From: BP-464 sp045805505
GTDB taxonomy: Bacteria; Actinomycetota; Thermoleophilia; Solirubrobacterales; Solirubrobacteraceae
Direction of reading: 5' to 3'
Assembly (NCBI GenBank): GCA_045805505.1
Contig: JBJMLA010000061.1
Coordinates: 52,036 to 116,035, forward strand
Length of the DNA: 64,000 nt
Shown: positions 49,805 to 59,034 of the stretch, piece after piece
How the letters are laid out: every line of letters begins with the position of its first letter
Numbering within the stretch: the stretch's first letter is position 1
Made by a program: the position numbers and the translations under genes
The notes under the pieces: generated by a model
Told to the model about the DNA's origin: nothing
Database searches by the model: none
What the model saw: the letters and a program-made list of their open reading frames with translations, nothing else

Positions 49805-49839
49805 GTGACATTCCGCGGGTCAACCCCACGGAACGTCAC
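49805..49839. terminator. bidirectional terminator-like hairpin between convergent genes
   Basis: GTGACATTCCG pairs with CGGAACGTCAC with one G-T wobble, around an inner GGG-TCAA-CCC stem. It lies between the stops at 49766 and 49853. No clear T-run on either side, so termination strength is uncertain. Confidence 0.5.
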
Positions 49840-49852
49840 ACGCTCCACGCAC

Positions 49853-51742
49853 CTACGGCTGGATCATCAGCTTGCTCGACACGTCGAGCACGTCGGAGTG
49901 CGGCATGTCGAGCGTGCGCAGGACGAACGAGAAGCTCTGCCTGACGACCGGGCCCGAGTGCGGCGGGCGCGGCCACGGCTTGCGGTTCTTGATGACCGGG
50001 CCGGGAACGAAGCGCGGCGTGGTCACGTAGTCCGCAGCGACGCTGAAGGGCGCGTGCGCGTAGGTCGTGTTGAGCACCGGGAACGGCGTGCCCAGCCGCT
50101 TGCCCGCAAGCATGTACTGCACCCACAGCTGCTCACCCGACGGCGGGATGTCCATGCGGATGCTCGCGTCGGCGGGCAGGTCCTTCTTCCACTCGCGCAG
50201 CAGCAGCATGTCGGCGGTGACCTGCTCGGGCGTGGCGCGCGTCTCGTCACGCACGCGCCCGACGGCCACGACCGTCCACACCGCGACGAGCACGAGCGCG
50301 GCCGCCACCAGCTCGCGCCGGCGCGAGACGACCATCGCCGCCAGCCCGCCCGCGGCCAGCGCCAGGACGATCGCGCCGAGGTAGCCGAGGTGCTTGAAGT
50401 CCATGTACTGCCCGCGGTCGGAGATGCGCAGGCGGATGTCGAACAGCACACAGATCGCCACGAGCCCGGCGAGCGCGATCGCCTCGCGCCGCTCGACGAG
50501 CCGCAGCACCGCGGCCACCGCCACGGCCAGCACCGCGAGCATCCCGACCACGCCCGCACCGGTGCCGACGAACTCGCCCAGCGGCGTGAAGTCGAAGATG
50601 TCGCCGCCCCACAGGTTCGCGTGGATGTCGACGAGCTGGCGCACGCCCTCCCAGATCTTCTTGGTCGCGCCGAGCAGCGGCAGCAGCAGCAGGACACCGA
50701 CGACGATCGTCCCCGCCCATTGCAGCGTGCCGCGCGGCCGCGGCAGCCGCGGGCGCGGCAGGCGGTGCGCCCAGGCCATCCCCGCGAAGACGACCAGCGG
50801 GTAGAAGACGACGAGGGAGTACGCGAGCAGCAGCCCGACGAGCAGCCCGGCGAACGCGATGCCGGCCGTCCGCGACCGCTCGCGAGCGGCCCACCACCCG
50901 ACCCCGACCGCCCACGGAAGCAACGCCAGGCCCCACAGCTGGTTGTAGTACGGGTGCCACGCCTGGTGCAGCACCAGCGCGTTGAGCGGGATGGCCATCG
51001 CCACCCACGGCCCCGCGGCCAGCGGCAAGCGCAGCCCGAGCACGACGAGCGCCCCGAACCCCAGCGCCGCCAGCATCACCAGCAGCCCCTGCATCGCCGG
51101 GAAGACGAAGATCGGGTCGAACTTCGCGAGGTTCGACGTGCCGGCCAGCGCGTAGAGGATCGGGTAGCGGAAGCGCCACGCCGAAGGCACGACGTTGACG
51201 GGCTGGCCCTCGCGCGTCACCCACGCCGGCCCGTGCTTGAACAGCTCCGCCGAGCCGACGACCTGATGCGAGTCGGGGTTGGTGCCGAAGATCGTCGTCT
51301 CGTTGAGCCGGAACGCGGGCATCGTCGCGATCAGGAAGGCCAGGGCCCCGGCGACGATCCACGGCGCCGCGGCCCACCAGTCGACCTTCGGCGCGCGACC
51401 GCGACCGAGTCGCCACCAGGCGCCCAGGCCCGCGGCGAGCACGACCCAGAGCGACACCTCGAGCGGCACCGCGGCGAAGCCCAGCAGCGTCAGCGCGATC
51501 GGCCCCAGCACCGCGCCGGCGGGCAGCGCGAAGACCGGCCAGATCCGCTGCAGCGGCGCCGGCGTCAGGCGCGCGGCCGCGGCCAGGCCGGTCACGGCGA
51601 ACAGGATGGTCCCCGCCACGGCACCGCGGCCGATGTACGGGATCGGGCCCGTGGTGTCGGCCTCGCAGAGGAGGGCGACGGTCAGTCCCAGCGCGAGCAG
51701 CCCGGCGACGGACAGCAGCGTCGTTCGACGGGCCATGAGCAT
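49853..51742 (-). CDS. GT-C-like multi-pass membrane glycosyltransferase
   Basis: A 629-residue integral membrane protein with about 12-14 hydrophobic helices. A polar segment after the first five helices carries FGTNPDSHQVVGSAELFKHG, comparable in place to the acidic loop of the protein at 97. A short extracytoplasmic end (residues ~500-629) contains EQVTADMLLLREWKKDLP and LNTTYAHAPFS. GT-C enzymes take sugars from polyprenyl phosphate. ATG at 51742 lies 8 nt after GAGAAT; an ATG at 51736 is possible. Exact activity is unproven. Confidence 0.75.
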   Translation of the reverse strand: MLMARRTTLLSVAGLLALGLTVALLCEADTTGPIPYIGRGAVAGTILFAVTGLAAAARLTPAPLQRIWPVFALPAGAVLGPIALTLLGFAAVPLEVSLWVVLAAGLGAWWRLGRGRAPKVDWWAAAPWIVAGALAFLIATMPAFRLNETTIFGTNPDSHQVVGSAELFKHGPAWVTREGQPVNVVPSAWRFRYPILYALAGTSNLAKFDPIFVFPAMQGLLVMLAALGFGALVVLGLRLPLAAGPWVAMAIPLNALVLHQAWHPYYNQLWGLALLPWAVGVGWWAARERSRTAGIAFAGLLVGLLLAYSLVVFYPLVVFAGMAWAHRLPRPRLPRPRGTLQWAGTIVVGVLLLLPLLGATKKIWEGVRQLVDIHANLWGGDIFDFTPLGEFVGTGAGVVGMLAVLAVAVAAVLRLVERREAIALAGLVAICVLFDIRLRISDRGQYMDFKHLGYLGAIVLALAAGGLAAMVVSRRRELVAAALVLVAVWTVVAVGRVRDETRATPEQVTADMLLLREWKKDLPADASIRMDIPPSGEQLWVQYMLAGKRLGTPFPVLNTTYAHAPFSVAADYVTTPRFVPGPVIKNRKPWPRPPHSGPVVRQSFSFVLRTLDMPHSDVLDVSSKLMIQP

Positions 51743-51783
51743 CCGCGCTCATTCTCCCAACAGCGCGGGGCAGGCGAGGAGAA

Positions 51784-51945
51784 CTAGGCGGACGGCGGCC
51801 GCTGGCGGCGCTCCGCCAGCCGCTTGCGGACCCGCTCGATCTTCTCTTTGTTCTTGGGATCCTCGGCCATCTGCTTGGCCCGGGCGAGCGCCTTGCGCCC
51901 CTGGGGGCTGCGGGCAAAGCGAGCGGCGCTGCTGAAGAGGGACAT
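51784..51945 (-). CDS. 53-residue basic protein
   Basis: A short reading frame: MSLFSSAARFARSPQGRKAL and AEDPKNKEKIERVRKRLAER are its clearest parts. It is all helical and basic, with no membrane span. Similar tiny proteins starting MSLF... with ARSPQGR are, as I recall, common and unnamed in Actinobacteria. TAGAAC lies 6 nt before the ATG, the same box and spacing as the 51-residue gene at 62461. It precedes the GT-C-like gene by 41 bases on the same strand. Function unknown. Confidence 0.68.
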   Translation of the reverse strand: MSLFSSAARFARSPQGRKALARAKQMAEDPKNKEKIERVRKRLAERRQRPPSA

Positions 51946-52170
51946 CCGCCTGTTCTACCCGTCGAGGAGGGTGAGCACCGCCTCACCCGCACATCACCCT
52001 TTTCCTCACCCGGAAATCGCCCCCAACGAGGGATGACGAACCCGGGCGCAGCGGGCACTATTCCCCCATCGGCCGCGTCGGGGGACCCGGCCGACACAGA
52101 GACTTCCCAAGGACGGACTGGGGTACGACCAAGGGACACACGGGAAAGCGCCTTCGGGCGCTTTCCCCGT
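51946..52170. other. 225-base gene-free interval with structured GC-rich core
   Basis: Between the start of the 53-residue gene and the stop of the GT4 at 52171. It holds the minus-strand box at 51952-51957, C-rich low-complexity bases (51980-52030), and a region of complementary G/C blocks (CGAACCCGGGC, GGGGGACCCGG, GGGGTACGACC) running into a UUCG hairpin. No coding signal was found on either strand. Confidence 0.6.
52142..52167. terminator. 11-bp UUCG-capped hairpin
   Basis: GGGAAAGCGCC-TTCG-GGCGCTTTCCC is perfectly paired. On the minus strand it starts 4 bases after the TAA of the GT4 gene, so it probably terminates the unit 55007 to 52171. On the plus strand it is followed by CGTTTAA. 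T-runs are short on both sides. Confidence 0.68.
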
Positions 52171-53196
52171 TTAAGCGGCGCCTTCGAGCAGCTCGCGCAG
52201 CAGCGCCGTGGTGTGGGCGTAGTCGTAGTGGCGCAGGCGCGCATGGCCGCGCTCGCGCAGCGTCGCCCGCAGCTCCGGGTCGGTCATCGCGAAGTGCGTC
52301 AGCTCGGCCATGGCGTCGAGCGAGCCGTCGAGCAGCAGCCCGGCGTCCCCCACCGTCTCGGTGATCGCGCCGCGCGGCCGGGCCACCACCGGCACCCCGT
52401 GCTGGAAGGCCTCCAGCAGCGGCACGCAGAACCCCTCGTGCTCGCTCAGGCACAGGAACGCGTGCGCGCTGCGATAGCGAGCGGCCAGCTCCGCGTCGTC
52501 CAGTCCCCGCTCGAACGACACCGCGCCCGGCGCGAGCTCCTCCGCCAGGCCCTCCAGGGCGGCGAGGTAGCGCTCGTGCAGCGGCTCGCCGACGAACACC
52601 AGCCGCGCGTCGGGCTCGCGGTGGCGGCGCAGCAGCGCGAAGCAGCGGATGATCTCGTCCTGGCGCTTGTGCGGGACCAGGCGCCCGACGAACAGCAGCG
52701 TCGGCGGCCCGCCGGGCTCGGGCGGCAGCGGCGTCCCCGCGTCGATCCACGGCAGGATCAGCGGCAGCGCCCGGTCAGAGCCCAGCTCGGCGGCGTTGAA
52801 CAGCGAGTCGCCGACGACGACATCGCAGCGCTCGGCGAACGTGTGCATCTGCTTGCGCCCCAGCGAGCACTGCACCGCGATCTGCGCGTCGTGGGCCCAG
52901 AACCAGCGCGCCGGCGTGACGTTGTGCGACAGCAGGATCCGGCGGCCCGGCATGTCGAGCACGGTCGCCAGCTTCGGCGCGTAGGCCGAGTAGTGGACGA
53001 GCACCGTGTCGCCGTCGGCCGGCGCGAGCTCGCCGAGCGGCCGCACCCGCCGCCCCATGCGCGGGTCGATGTGGACCGAGTGGTCGGCGCCGCCCCAGCC
53101 CCATCCCGACGCGAGCTCGCGAATGGCCAGGGCCTCGCGGGTGATCGCGTCGAAGGGTCCGGCGCCGCTAAGGACTTGGTGGAGTGTCCTGCTCAC
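52171..53196 (-). CDS. GT4 family glycosyltransferase
   Basis: A 341-residue GT-B enzyme. The N-lobe is VLSGAGPFDAITREALAIRE; VLVHYSAYAPKLATVL and ILLSHNVTPARWFWAHD are acceptor-lobe blocks. The donor lobe is LLFVGRLVPHKRQDEIIRCF and EX7E lies in HEGFCVPLLEAFQHG. The GTG start lies 29 bases inside the small gene at 53168, so it closes the ABC-exporter unit. An exporter-linked GT4 often builds or caps the exported chain; its specificity is unknown. Confidence 0.86.
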   Translation of the reverse strand: MSRTLHQVLSGAGPFDAITREALAIRELASGWGWGGADHSVHIDPRMGRRVRPLGELAPADGDTVLVHYSAYAPKLATVLDMPGRRILLSHNVTPARWFWAHDAQIAVQCSLGRKQMHTFAERCDVVVGDSLFNAAELGSDRALPLILPWIDAGTPLPPEPGGPPTLLFVGRLVPHKRQDEIIRCFALLRRHREPDARLVFVGEPLHERYLAALEGLAEELAPGAVSFERGLDDAELAARYRSAHAFLCLSEHEGFCVPLLEAFQHGVPVVARPRGAITETVGDAGLLLDGSLDAMAELTHFAMTDPELRATLRERGHARLRHYDYAHTTALLRELLEGAA

Positions 53197-53488
53197 GCAG
53201 GCTCTCCAGCTCCTGCAGCCGGGCGACGACCATGAGGTTGAACCGCGACTGCTGCGCGTAGGCCTGGCCGAGCTCCTGGCGCATCATCCGCCGCAGCGCG
53301 CGCTTGTACCAGGTGATCGGGGCGCCCCACCAGCGCGTCGAGCGCACCAGCGCCGGGTCGGTCTCGATGACCGCCCACTCGGTCAGCCGCTCGATGGTCA
53401 GCTCGTCGGTCGGCTCGACGACGAACCCCGAGAGGTCCTCGCCGAACGATGCGCGCTGCGCTCGCTCCAGCGCCTCCTCCGGCGTCAT
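53168..53488 (-). CDS. 106-residue helical protein in the exporter unit, unknown function
   Basis: A small protein: TPEEALERAQRASFGEDLSG at the N-terminus, TIERLTEWAVIETDPALVRS in the middle, then WYKRALRRMMRQELGQAYAQ and a helical end. No domain is recognised. It lacks a signal peptide. Its ATG overlaps the ABC ATPase stop (ATGA) and its end overlaps the GT4, so it is expressed with both. It resembles short helical leader regions found before some glycan methyltransferases and may be a stand-alone adaptor. Confidence 0.66.
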   Translation of the reverse strand: MTPEEALERAQRASFGEDLSGFVVEPTDELTIERLTEWAVIETDPALVRSTRWWGAPITWYKRALRRMMRQELGQAYAQQSRFNLMVVARLQELESLREQDTPPSP

Positions 53489-54228
53489 TCGGGGGTCCCC
53501 ATGAGCCGATGGTAAAAGGACAGGCCGTCGCCGGACGGGCCGTCGAAGACGACGCTGCCGCCGTCGAGCACGACCGCCCGCGCACACGTGCGCCCGATCA
53601 GGGCCGCGTCGTGGGAGACGAGCACCAGCGTGGCGCCGGCGGCGATCCGCTCGGCGATCCGCTGCTCGCACTTGCGCTGGAAGGCCTCGTCGCCGACCGC
53701 CAGGACCTCGTCGATCAGCAGCACGTCGGCGTCCATGTGCACCGCGATGGCGAACCCGAGCCGGACGAACATCCCGCTCGAGTAGGTGCGCACCGGCACG
53801 TCGATGAACTGGCCGAGCTCGGAGAACGCGACGATGTCCTCGGTCCGCTCCTCGATCTCCTCACGCGTCAGCCCGTGCAGCGCGCCGTTGAGCATGATGT
53901 TCTCGCGGCCGCTGAAGTCGCGCCCGAAGCCGGCGCCGAGCTCGAGCAGCGCGACCGACCGGCCGCCCACGTCGACCGTCCCCGAGTCGAGCGGCACGAT
54001 CCCCGCGAGGACCCGCAGCGTCGAGGTCTTGCCGGCGCCGTTGCGCCCGACGATGCCCACGGTCTCGCCCGGCTCGACCCGCAGCGTTACCTCGTCGAGC
54101 GCCTGCACCGGCGGCGGCCCGCCCTCCTTCGAGCGCCCCAGCAGCGCCGACTTCAGCGTCCGTCCCGGATCGGCGCGCACGTGGAACGCCCGCGACGCGT
54201 CCTGCAGGACGATCTCGCCCGGTCGCAC
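53485..54228 (-). CDS. ABC exporter ATP-binding subunit (system 2), short form
   Basis: A 247-residue Wzt/TagH-type ATPase. VQALDEVTLRVEPGETVGIV leads to Walker A GRNGAGKTS. The signature is YSSGMFVRLGFA, Walker B is VLLIDEVLAVGDE and the H-loop is LVSHD. As in system 1, the C-terminal carbohydrate-binding domain is absent. GTG at 54228 overlaps the permease stop by one base (TAGTG). It is closer to TagH/RfbE consensus than system 1. Confidence 0.9.
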   Translation of the reverse strand: MRPGEIVLQDASRAFHVRADPGRTLKSALLGRSKEGGPPPVQALDEVTLRVEPGETVGIVGRNGAGKTSTLRVLAGIVPLDSGTVDVGGRSVALLELGAGFGRDFSGRENIMLNGALHGLTREEIEERTEDIVAFSELGQFIDVPVRTYSSGMFVRLGFAIAVHMDADVLLIDEVLAVGDEAFQRKCEQRIAERIAAGATLVLVSHDAALIGRTCARAVVLDGGSVVFDGPSGDGLSFYHRLMGTPE

Positions 54229-55007
54229 TAGACGACCACCGCCAGCTCGGCCGACAGCCGCCGGAACAGCGCGAGCCCCGCGGCCATCGCCAGCACCGCG
54301 CCCGCGAGCACGTAGAGCATCGTCGCCAGGGACGGCCACACGCCGCCGTAGAGCACGTCGCGCAGCGCGATGATGAACGGGGCCACGGGGTTCAGCCACG
54401 TCAGCGCGTCGCGCGCGACGTCGCTCTGCACCACGTCGGCCGGCGCGAAGAAGATCGGCGAGATGAAGAACCACGGCAGCAGCACCGCGCCGAGGATCGG
54501 TCCGACGTCGCGGAAGTAGGCGTGCAGCACCGAGACGATCAGCGACAGCCCGACCACGAACGCGGCCAGCGCCACCAGGATCACCGGCAGCAGGACGAGC
54601 GGCGCGTCGAGCGTCCCGCGCACGACGATCGTCAGCACCGCCACGATCACCAGCACGACCAGGAACGTCACGAGCTGCACCGCCACCGTCGCGGCCGGGA
54701 TCGTCTCGCGCGGGAAGCGCGCCTTGCGGATCAGCGCGCCCTGGTCGAGCAGCGACGAGGACGCCGCCAGCAGCGACTGCGAGAAGAAGATCCACACCGT
54801 CAGCCCGACGAGCAGGAACAGCGGATAGGCCTCGTGCTCGAACCCCGGCTTCAGCGCCACCGCGAACACCAGGTAGTAGGCGCCCATCAGGATCAGCGGG
54901 TTGACGACGTACCAGGCGATGCCCAGCACGGAGCCCTGGTACTTCTGCCGCAGCTCGCGGCGCACCATCTGCTCGAAGAGGAAGCGGTAGCGGAGAAGCT
55001 CACCCAC
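54228..55007 (-). CDS. ABC-2 polysaccharide exporter, permease subunit (system 2)
   Basis: A 259-residue inner-membrane protein: LLRYRFLFEQMVRRELRQKY then GSVLGIAWYVVNPLILMGAY, the Wzm/TagG/KpsM-type entry, and six hydrophobic helices. LTWLNPVAPFIIALRDVLYG is the usual late-loop block. It should form the membrane channel with the ATPase at 53485. The GTG start has GAGGAT 8 nt upstream. It opens a four-gene unit (55007 to 52171). Confidence 0.9.
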   Translation of the reverse strand: MGELLRYRFLFEQMVRRELRQKYQGSVLGIAWYVVNPLILMGAYYLVFAVALKPGFEHEAYPLFLLVGLTVWIFFSQSLLAASSSLLDQGALIRKARFPRETIPAATVAVQLVTFLVVLVIVAVLTIVVRGTLDAPLVLLPVILVALAAFVVGLSLIVSVLHAYFRDVGPILGAVLLPWFFISPIFFAPADVVQSDVARDALTWLNPVAPFIIALRDVLYGGVWPSLATMLYVLAGAVLAMAAGLALFRRLSAELAVVV

Positions 55008-55063
55008 GGCCGGGCATCCTCGCAGCTTGCATCGCGGGCCCCCGGGCTGCGAAGGTCGCTCGC

Positions 55064-55501
55064 ATGACCAGACTCAGGTTCGGCGTCGCCGTCGGCGTCC
55101 TCGCCGCCACCGGCACGGCGATGGCGGCGGTGACCGTCACCGAGACCGGCAAGATCGCCAACGCGCCGAAGTCGTCGGTCAGCGCGAAGATCGTCGCCGT
55201 CGGCGGCAAGGCCCGCAAGATCGGCTCGTTCGTCTTCACCGGAGTGCCGGCGCGCTGCGACGGCGGTCTCGCCCCCGTCGACGCACGGCTCTCCATGAAG
55301 CTGGTCGTGGATCCCGTGACCAACGCGTTCGAGGGCCGCAAGGAGATCACCACCGGGGCCGGCGGCTTCGTCGCCGTCCAGGGCAAGGTGGCGGCCGACG
55401 CGCGGTCCGCCCGCGGCACCGTGAGCTTCGACATCAGCAACCCGCCCCCGGACGGCGAGTGCCGGGTGACCGGCAAGCACTGGAAGATCAAGGGGCCGTG
55501 A
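55064..55501 (+). CDS. secreted small protein, unknown function
   Basis: A 145-residue exported protein. The signal peptide is TRLRFGVAVGVLAATGTAMA. The mature part is beta-rich (KIVAVGGKARKIGSFVFTG, GTVSFDISNPPPDGECRVTG) with two Cys (PARCDGG, GECRVTG) that may pair. I recognise no domain. It is monocistronic between the exporter and the xylanase-like gene, with 14 bases of 3' overlap with the latter. Exported beta-domains of this size are common in Solirubrobacterales, which fits the presumed host. Confidence 0.7.
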   Translation: MTRLRFGVAVGVLAATGTAMAAVTVTETGKIANAPKSSVSAKIVAVGGKARKIGSFVFTGVPARCDGGLAPVDARLSMKLVVDPVTNAFEGRKEITTGAGGFVAVQGKVAADARSARGTVSFDISNPPPDGECRVTGKHWKIKGP

Positions 55502-56486
55502 GCGCCGCCCGGACCGCCCGGTAGGCCGGCTTCGGCCGCAGCCGGGCGTCGAGCAGCAGGGCGTTGCCGGTGCCGGGGAAGAACTCGGGGATCCACGAGT
55601 CGCCGTCGTCGAGGCCCCAGAAGGTGATGCCGCGGCAGCGCGCCACGGCCAGGCAGGCGCGCGCGATCCGCCGGTAGGCGACGGCCTGCGCGTCGAGGTC
55701 GGCCTGCGACGCATGCTCGGGCAGCCGCACGTCGACCTCGGTCAGCTCGACGTCGACGCCGAGCGCCGCGACCCGCCGCAGCTGGCGCTCGAAGCCGGCG
55801 ATGCGCTGCGGATCGACGTGGACCTGAAAGCCCACGACGTCGATCGGCGCGTGCTGGCCGACGAGCACGCGGATCAGCCGGTAGAGCTCGCGGCCCTTGG
55901 GCGTGTCGGGCGACTCCGCGCCGTAGTCGTTGTAGGCCAGCTCGGCTTCGGGGTCCGCGGCGTGGGCGAGCACGAACGCGCGGGCGATGTAGCCCTCGCC
56001 GATCGTCCGCAGGAACGGCGTGTCGCGCAGCCCGCCCTCGTCGGCCAGCGCCTCGTTGACCACGTCCCACTGCGCCACCTGGCCGCGGTAGTGGCGCGCG
56101 ACCCCGTCGATGTGGCGGCGCATCTCCTGCAGCGTCCCGGTCACCCACGGCGGCAGCTGCAGGTGCCAGACGAGCGCGTGGCCGCGCAGGCGCAGGTCGT
56201 GCGCGCGGGCGAACGCCGCGATCCGATCACCCGCCGCGAACGAGAACTCGCCGGGCTCGGGCTCGGTCGACTGCCACTTCATCTCGTTCTCGGGCGTGAT
56301 CGAGCGAAACAGCCGCACGCCCGCCGCGTAGGCCGGATCGCTCAGCCGGTCGGCGCGAACCGCGACGCCGGCGAGCACACGCCCGTCCGGCATCGCCGGC
56401 GTGCCCGGAGGCGGCGGTGCGTCGGCAGCCCCGCCGCCGCAGCCGGCCAGCAGGAGGCAGAGAAGAAGCGGGCGCCTCGCGCTCAG
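55488..56486 (-). CDS. GH10 endo-1,4-beta-xylanase-like lipoprotein, apparent CTG start
   Basis: A 332-residue exported glycosidase. The lipobox LLAGC puts the lipidated Cys at 16 when the CTG at 56486 starts the protein (SARRPLLLCLLLAGC). GH10 landmarks: SITPENEMKWQSTEPEPGEF, GHALVWHLQLPPWV, VAQWDVVNEALAD with acid/base Glu145, VVGFQVHV, and VELTEVDVR with nucleophile Glu250; ITFWGLDDGDSW closes the barrel. No ATG, GTG or TTG allows this signal peptide. CTG overlaps the upstream stop (CTGA). It likely cleaves a xylan-like polymer at the cell surface. Confidence 0.88.
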   Translation of the reverse strand: MSARRPLLLCLLLAGCGGGAADAPPPPGTPAMPDGRVLAGVAVRADRLSDPAYAAGVRLFRSITPENEMKWQSTEPEPGEFSFAAGDRIAAFARAHDLRLRGHALVWHLQLPPWVTGTLQEMRRHIDGVARHYRGQVAQWDVVNEALADEGGLRDTPFLRTIGEGYIARAFVLAHAADPEAELAYNDYGAESPDTPKGRELYRLIRVLVGQHAPIDVVGFQVHVDPQRIAGFERQLRRVAALGVDVELTEVDVRLPEHASQADLDAQAVAYRRIARACLAVARCRGITFWGLDDGDSWIPEFFPGTGNALLLDARLRPKPAYRAVRAALTAP

Positions 56487-58000
56487 AACGCGCCGCGGCG
56501 CGCCAGCACCGCCGGCACGGTCTTCACGAGGATCGAGAGGTCGAGGAAGACCGACCAGCGCTCGAGGTAGAGGAAGTCGAGCCGCACGAGGTCGTCGAAG
56601 TCGAGCTCGGAGCGCCCGGAGACCTGCCACAGGCCGGTGATGCCCGGCATGACCAGGTAGCGCTTCTTGTGCCAGTCCTCGAGGCGCTGGAAGTCGCGCT
56701 CGGGCAGCGGCCGCGGCCCGACGAGCGACATCTGCCCGCGGATGACGTTGAACAGCTGCGGGAACTCGTCGAGCGACCAGCGGCGCAGCACGCGCCCGAC
56801 GGTCGTCACGCGCGGGTCGTCCTTGATCTTGAACAGCGCGCCGCTCTTCTCGTTGCGATCCTCGAGCCCGGCCTGCTCGAGGTCGGCGTCGCGGTACATC
56901 GTGCGGAACTTGAAGCAGGCGAACGGCTGGCCGCCGACGCCGGGCCGCCACGAGCGGTAGATGATCGGGCCGCGCGAGCTCAGCCGCACGGCCAGCGCAC
57001 AGCCCAGCAGGACCGGCGAGAGCAGCAGCACCAGGAAGCCCGACACGACGATGTCGAACATGCGCTTGAGGAAGTAGTCGACGCCCTCGAAGACCGGCGG
57101 CTTGAGCTCGAAGAGCGGCACCGTCTGGCCCGGGACGAACTCGGCGCGGTGGACGAGGATCTCCATCGTCGACGGCGCGATCCGCACGCGCACCCCGCGC
57201 TGGTGGGCCTGGTCGACGAGCTCGACGGCCTGCTGCTGCGGGAAGTCGGGGTCGGCGATGATCACCTCGTCGATCCGGTTGTCGGCGATCACCTGGCCGA
57301 TGTCCTCGAGCGTGCCGAGCGAGCGCAACCCGTTGTCGGGGCGCGGCGTCAGGGAGATGAAGCCGACGACCTCGACCTGCTTGGCCGGCGAGTCGCGCAG
57401 CGCGTGGCCGACGGCCTCGATGTGCTGGCCGGTGCCGACGAGCACGGCGCGGCGCTGATAGCCCGCGGCCCGCAGCACGGCGCCCGTGACGCGGTCATAG
57501 ACCCACCGCATCGACGCGATGTAGGCCACCGAGAAGATCAGCGAGCCGTAGAAGATGTAGTAGCTGGAGAACTCGTTGCCGTTGATCACCGCGAAGGCGA
57601 AGGCGACGACGGTCACCTGGAACAGCGATCCGACGATCCGCGCCATGCCCGGCCGCTGTGCACGATCGGCGTACAGGTCGGACTTGGCGAACAGCAGCAG
57701 CGTGACGAGCGTGGCGAGGACCACGAGGTCCTTCGTCTGCTCCCACACGAGCTCGGCGTCGAAATTGCCGCGTACAGCGAGTTTCACGCCCAGCGCGGTG
57801 TAGATCGCCAGGAACACGCCGGCGATGTCCAGCGCGACCAGCGACAGCACCCGTCCGGCACGGCGCAGCGTCTCCCACCTGAGCACAAAGCTCAGCAACG
57901 GCGGGCGTTTTGCCCTGACGTCGCGATGCGGGAAGGGGAAGTCCACCACGCTCTGTGGGTGCGCCTCCCGGCGCTTGGGTGTCGTCGGCGAGCTCGCCAT
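56483..58000 (-). CDS. polyprenyl-phosphate hexose-1-phosphate transferase (initiating enzyme)
   Basis: A 505-residue WbaP/WcaJ-type protein that puts the first sugar phosphate on undecaprenyl phosphate. Residues ~40-160 hold four or five helices. A CoA-binding-like middle follows (AVLVGTGQHIEAVGHALRDS). The C-terminal catalytic domain has KRMFDIVVSGFLVLLLSPVL, ACFKFRTMYRDADLEQAG, RRWSLDEFPQLFNVIRGQMS, VGPRPLPERDF and MPGITGLWQVSGRSELDFDD. It should start chains that the WecG and GT4 enzymes extend. The ATG at 58000 follows TAGGGC by 6 nt. Confidence 0.93.
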   Translation of the reverse strand: MASSPTTPKRREAHPQSVVDFPFPHRDVRAKRPPLLSFVLRWETLRRAGRVLSLVALDIAGVFLAIYTALGVKLAVRGNFDAELVWEQTKDLVVLATLVTLLLFAKSDLYADRAQRPGMARIVGSLFQVTVVAFAFAVINGNEFSSYYIFYGSLIFSVAYIASMRWVYDRVTGAVLRAAGYQRRAVLVGTGQHIEAVGHALRDSPAKQVEVVGFISLTPRPDNGLRSLGTLEDIGQVIADNRIDEVIIADPDFPQQQAVELVDQAHQRGVRVRIAPSTMEILVHRAEFVPGQTVPLFELKPPVFEGVDYFLKRMFDIVVSGFLVLLLSPVLLGCALAVRLSSRGPIIYRSWRPGVGGQPFACFKFRTMYRDADLEQAGLEDRNEKSGALFKIKDDPRVTTVGRVLRRWSLDEFPQLFNVIRGQMSLVGPRPLPERDFQRLEDWHKKRYLVMPGITGLWQVSGRSELDFDDLVRLDFLYLERWSVFLDLSILVKTVPAVLARRGAF

Positions 58001-58071
58001 TCCCCAGCCCTAACGCAGAAGTCTGCCCAAAGTGACGGAAAACCGCACGCTCTGGACGAGAACTTCCACGC

Positions 58072-59019
<948 letters not shown>

Positions 59020-59028
59020 GAACCCTGG

Positions 59029-59034
59029 ACTTTA
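59029..59034 (-). promoter_or_regulatory. -10 box TAAAGT built on the upstream stop codon
   Basis: On the minus strand TAAAGT (59034-59029) begins with the TAA stop (59034-59032) of the Cys-rich gene. It lies 9 nt before the ATG at 59019 (UXS). Confidence 0.52.

Noticed and set aside
49316..51787. 823-codon plus-strand frame opposite the second GT-C-like gene
   Set aside because: Biased composition, no motif, and it runs across two unrelated real genes.
51990..52140. Bona fide c-di-AMP (ydaO) riboswitch
   Set aside because: Some 5' blocks look similar, but the 3' conserved half and a downstream target gene are missing. Kept only as a low-interest structured-RNA candidate.
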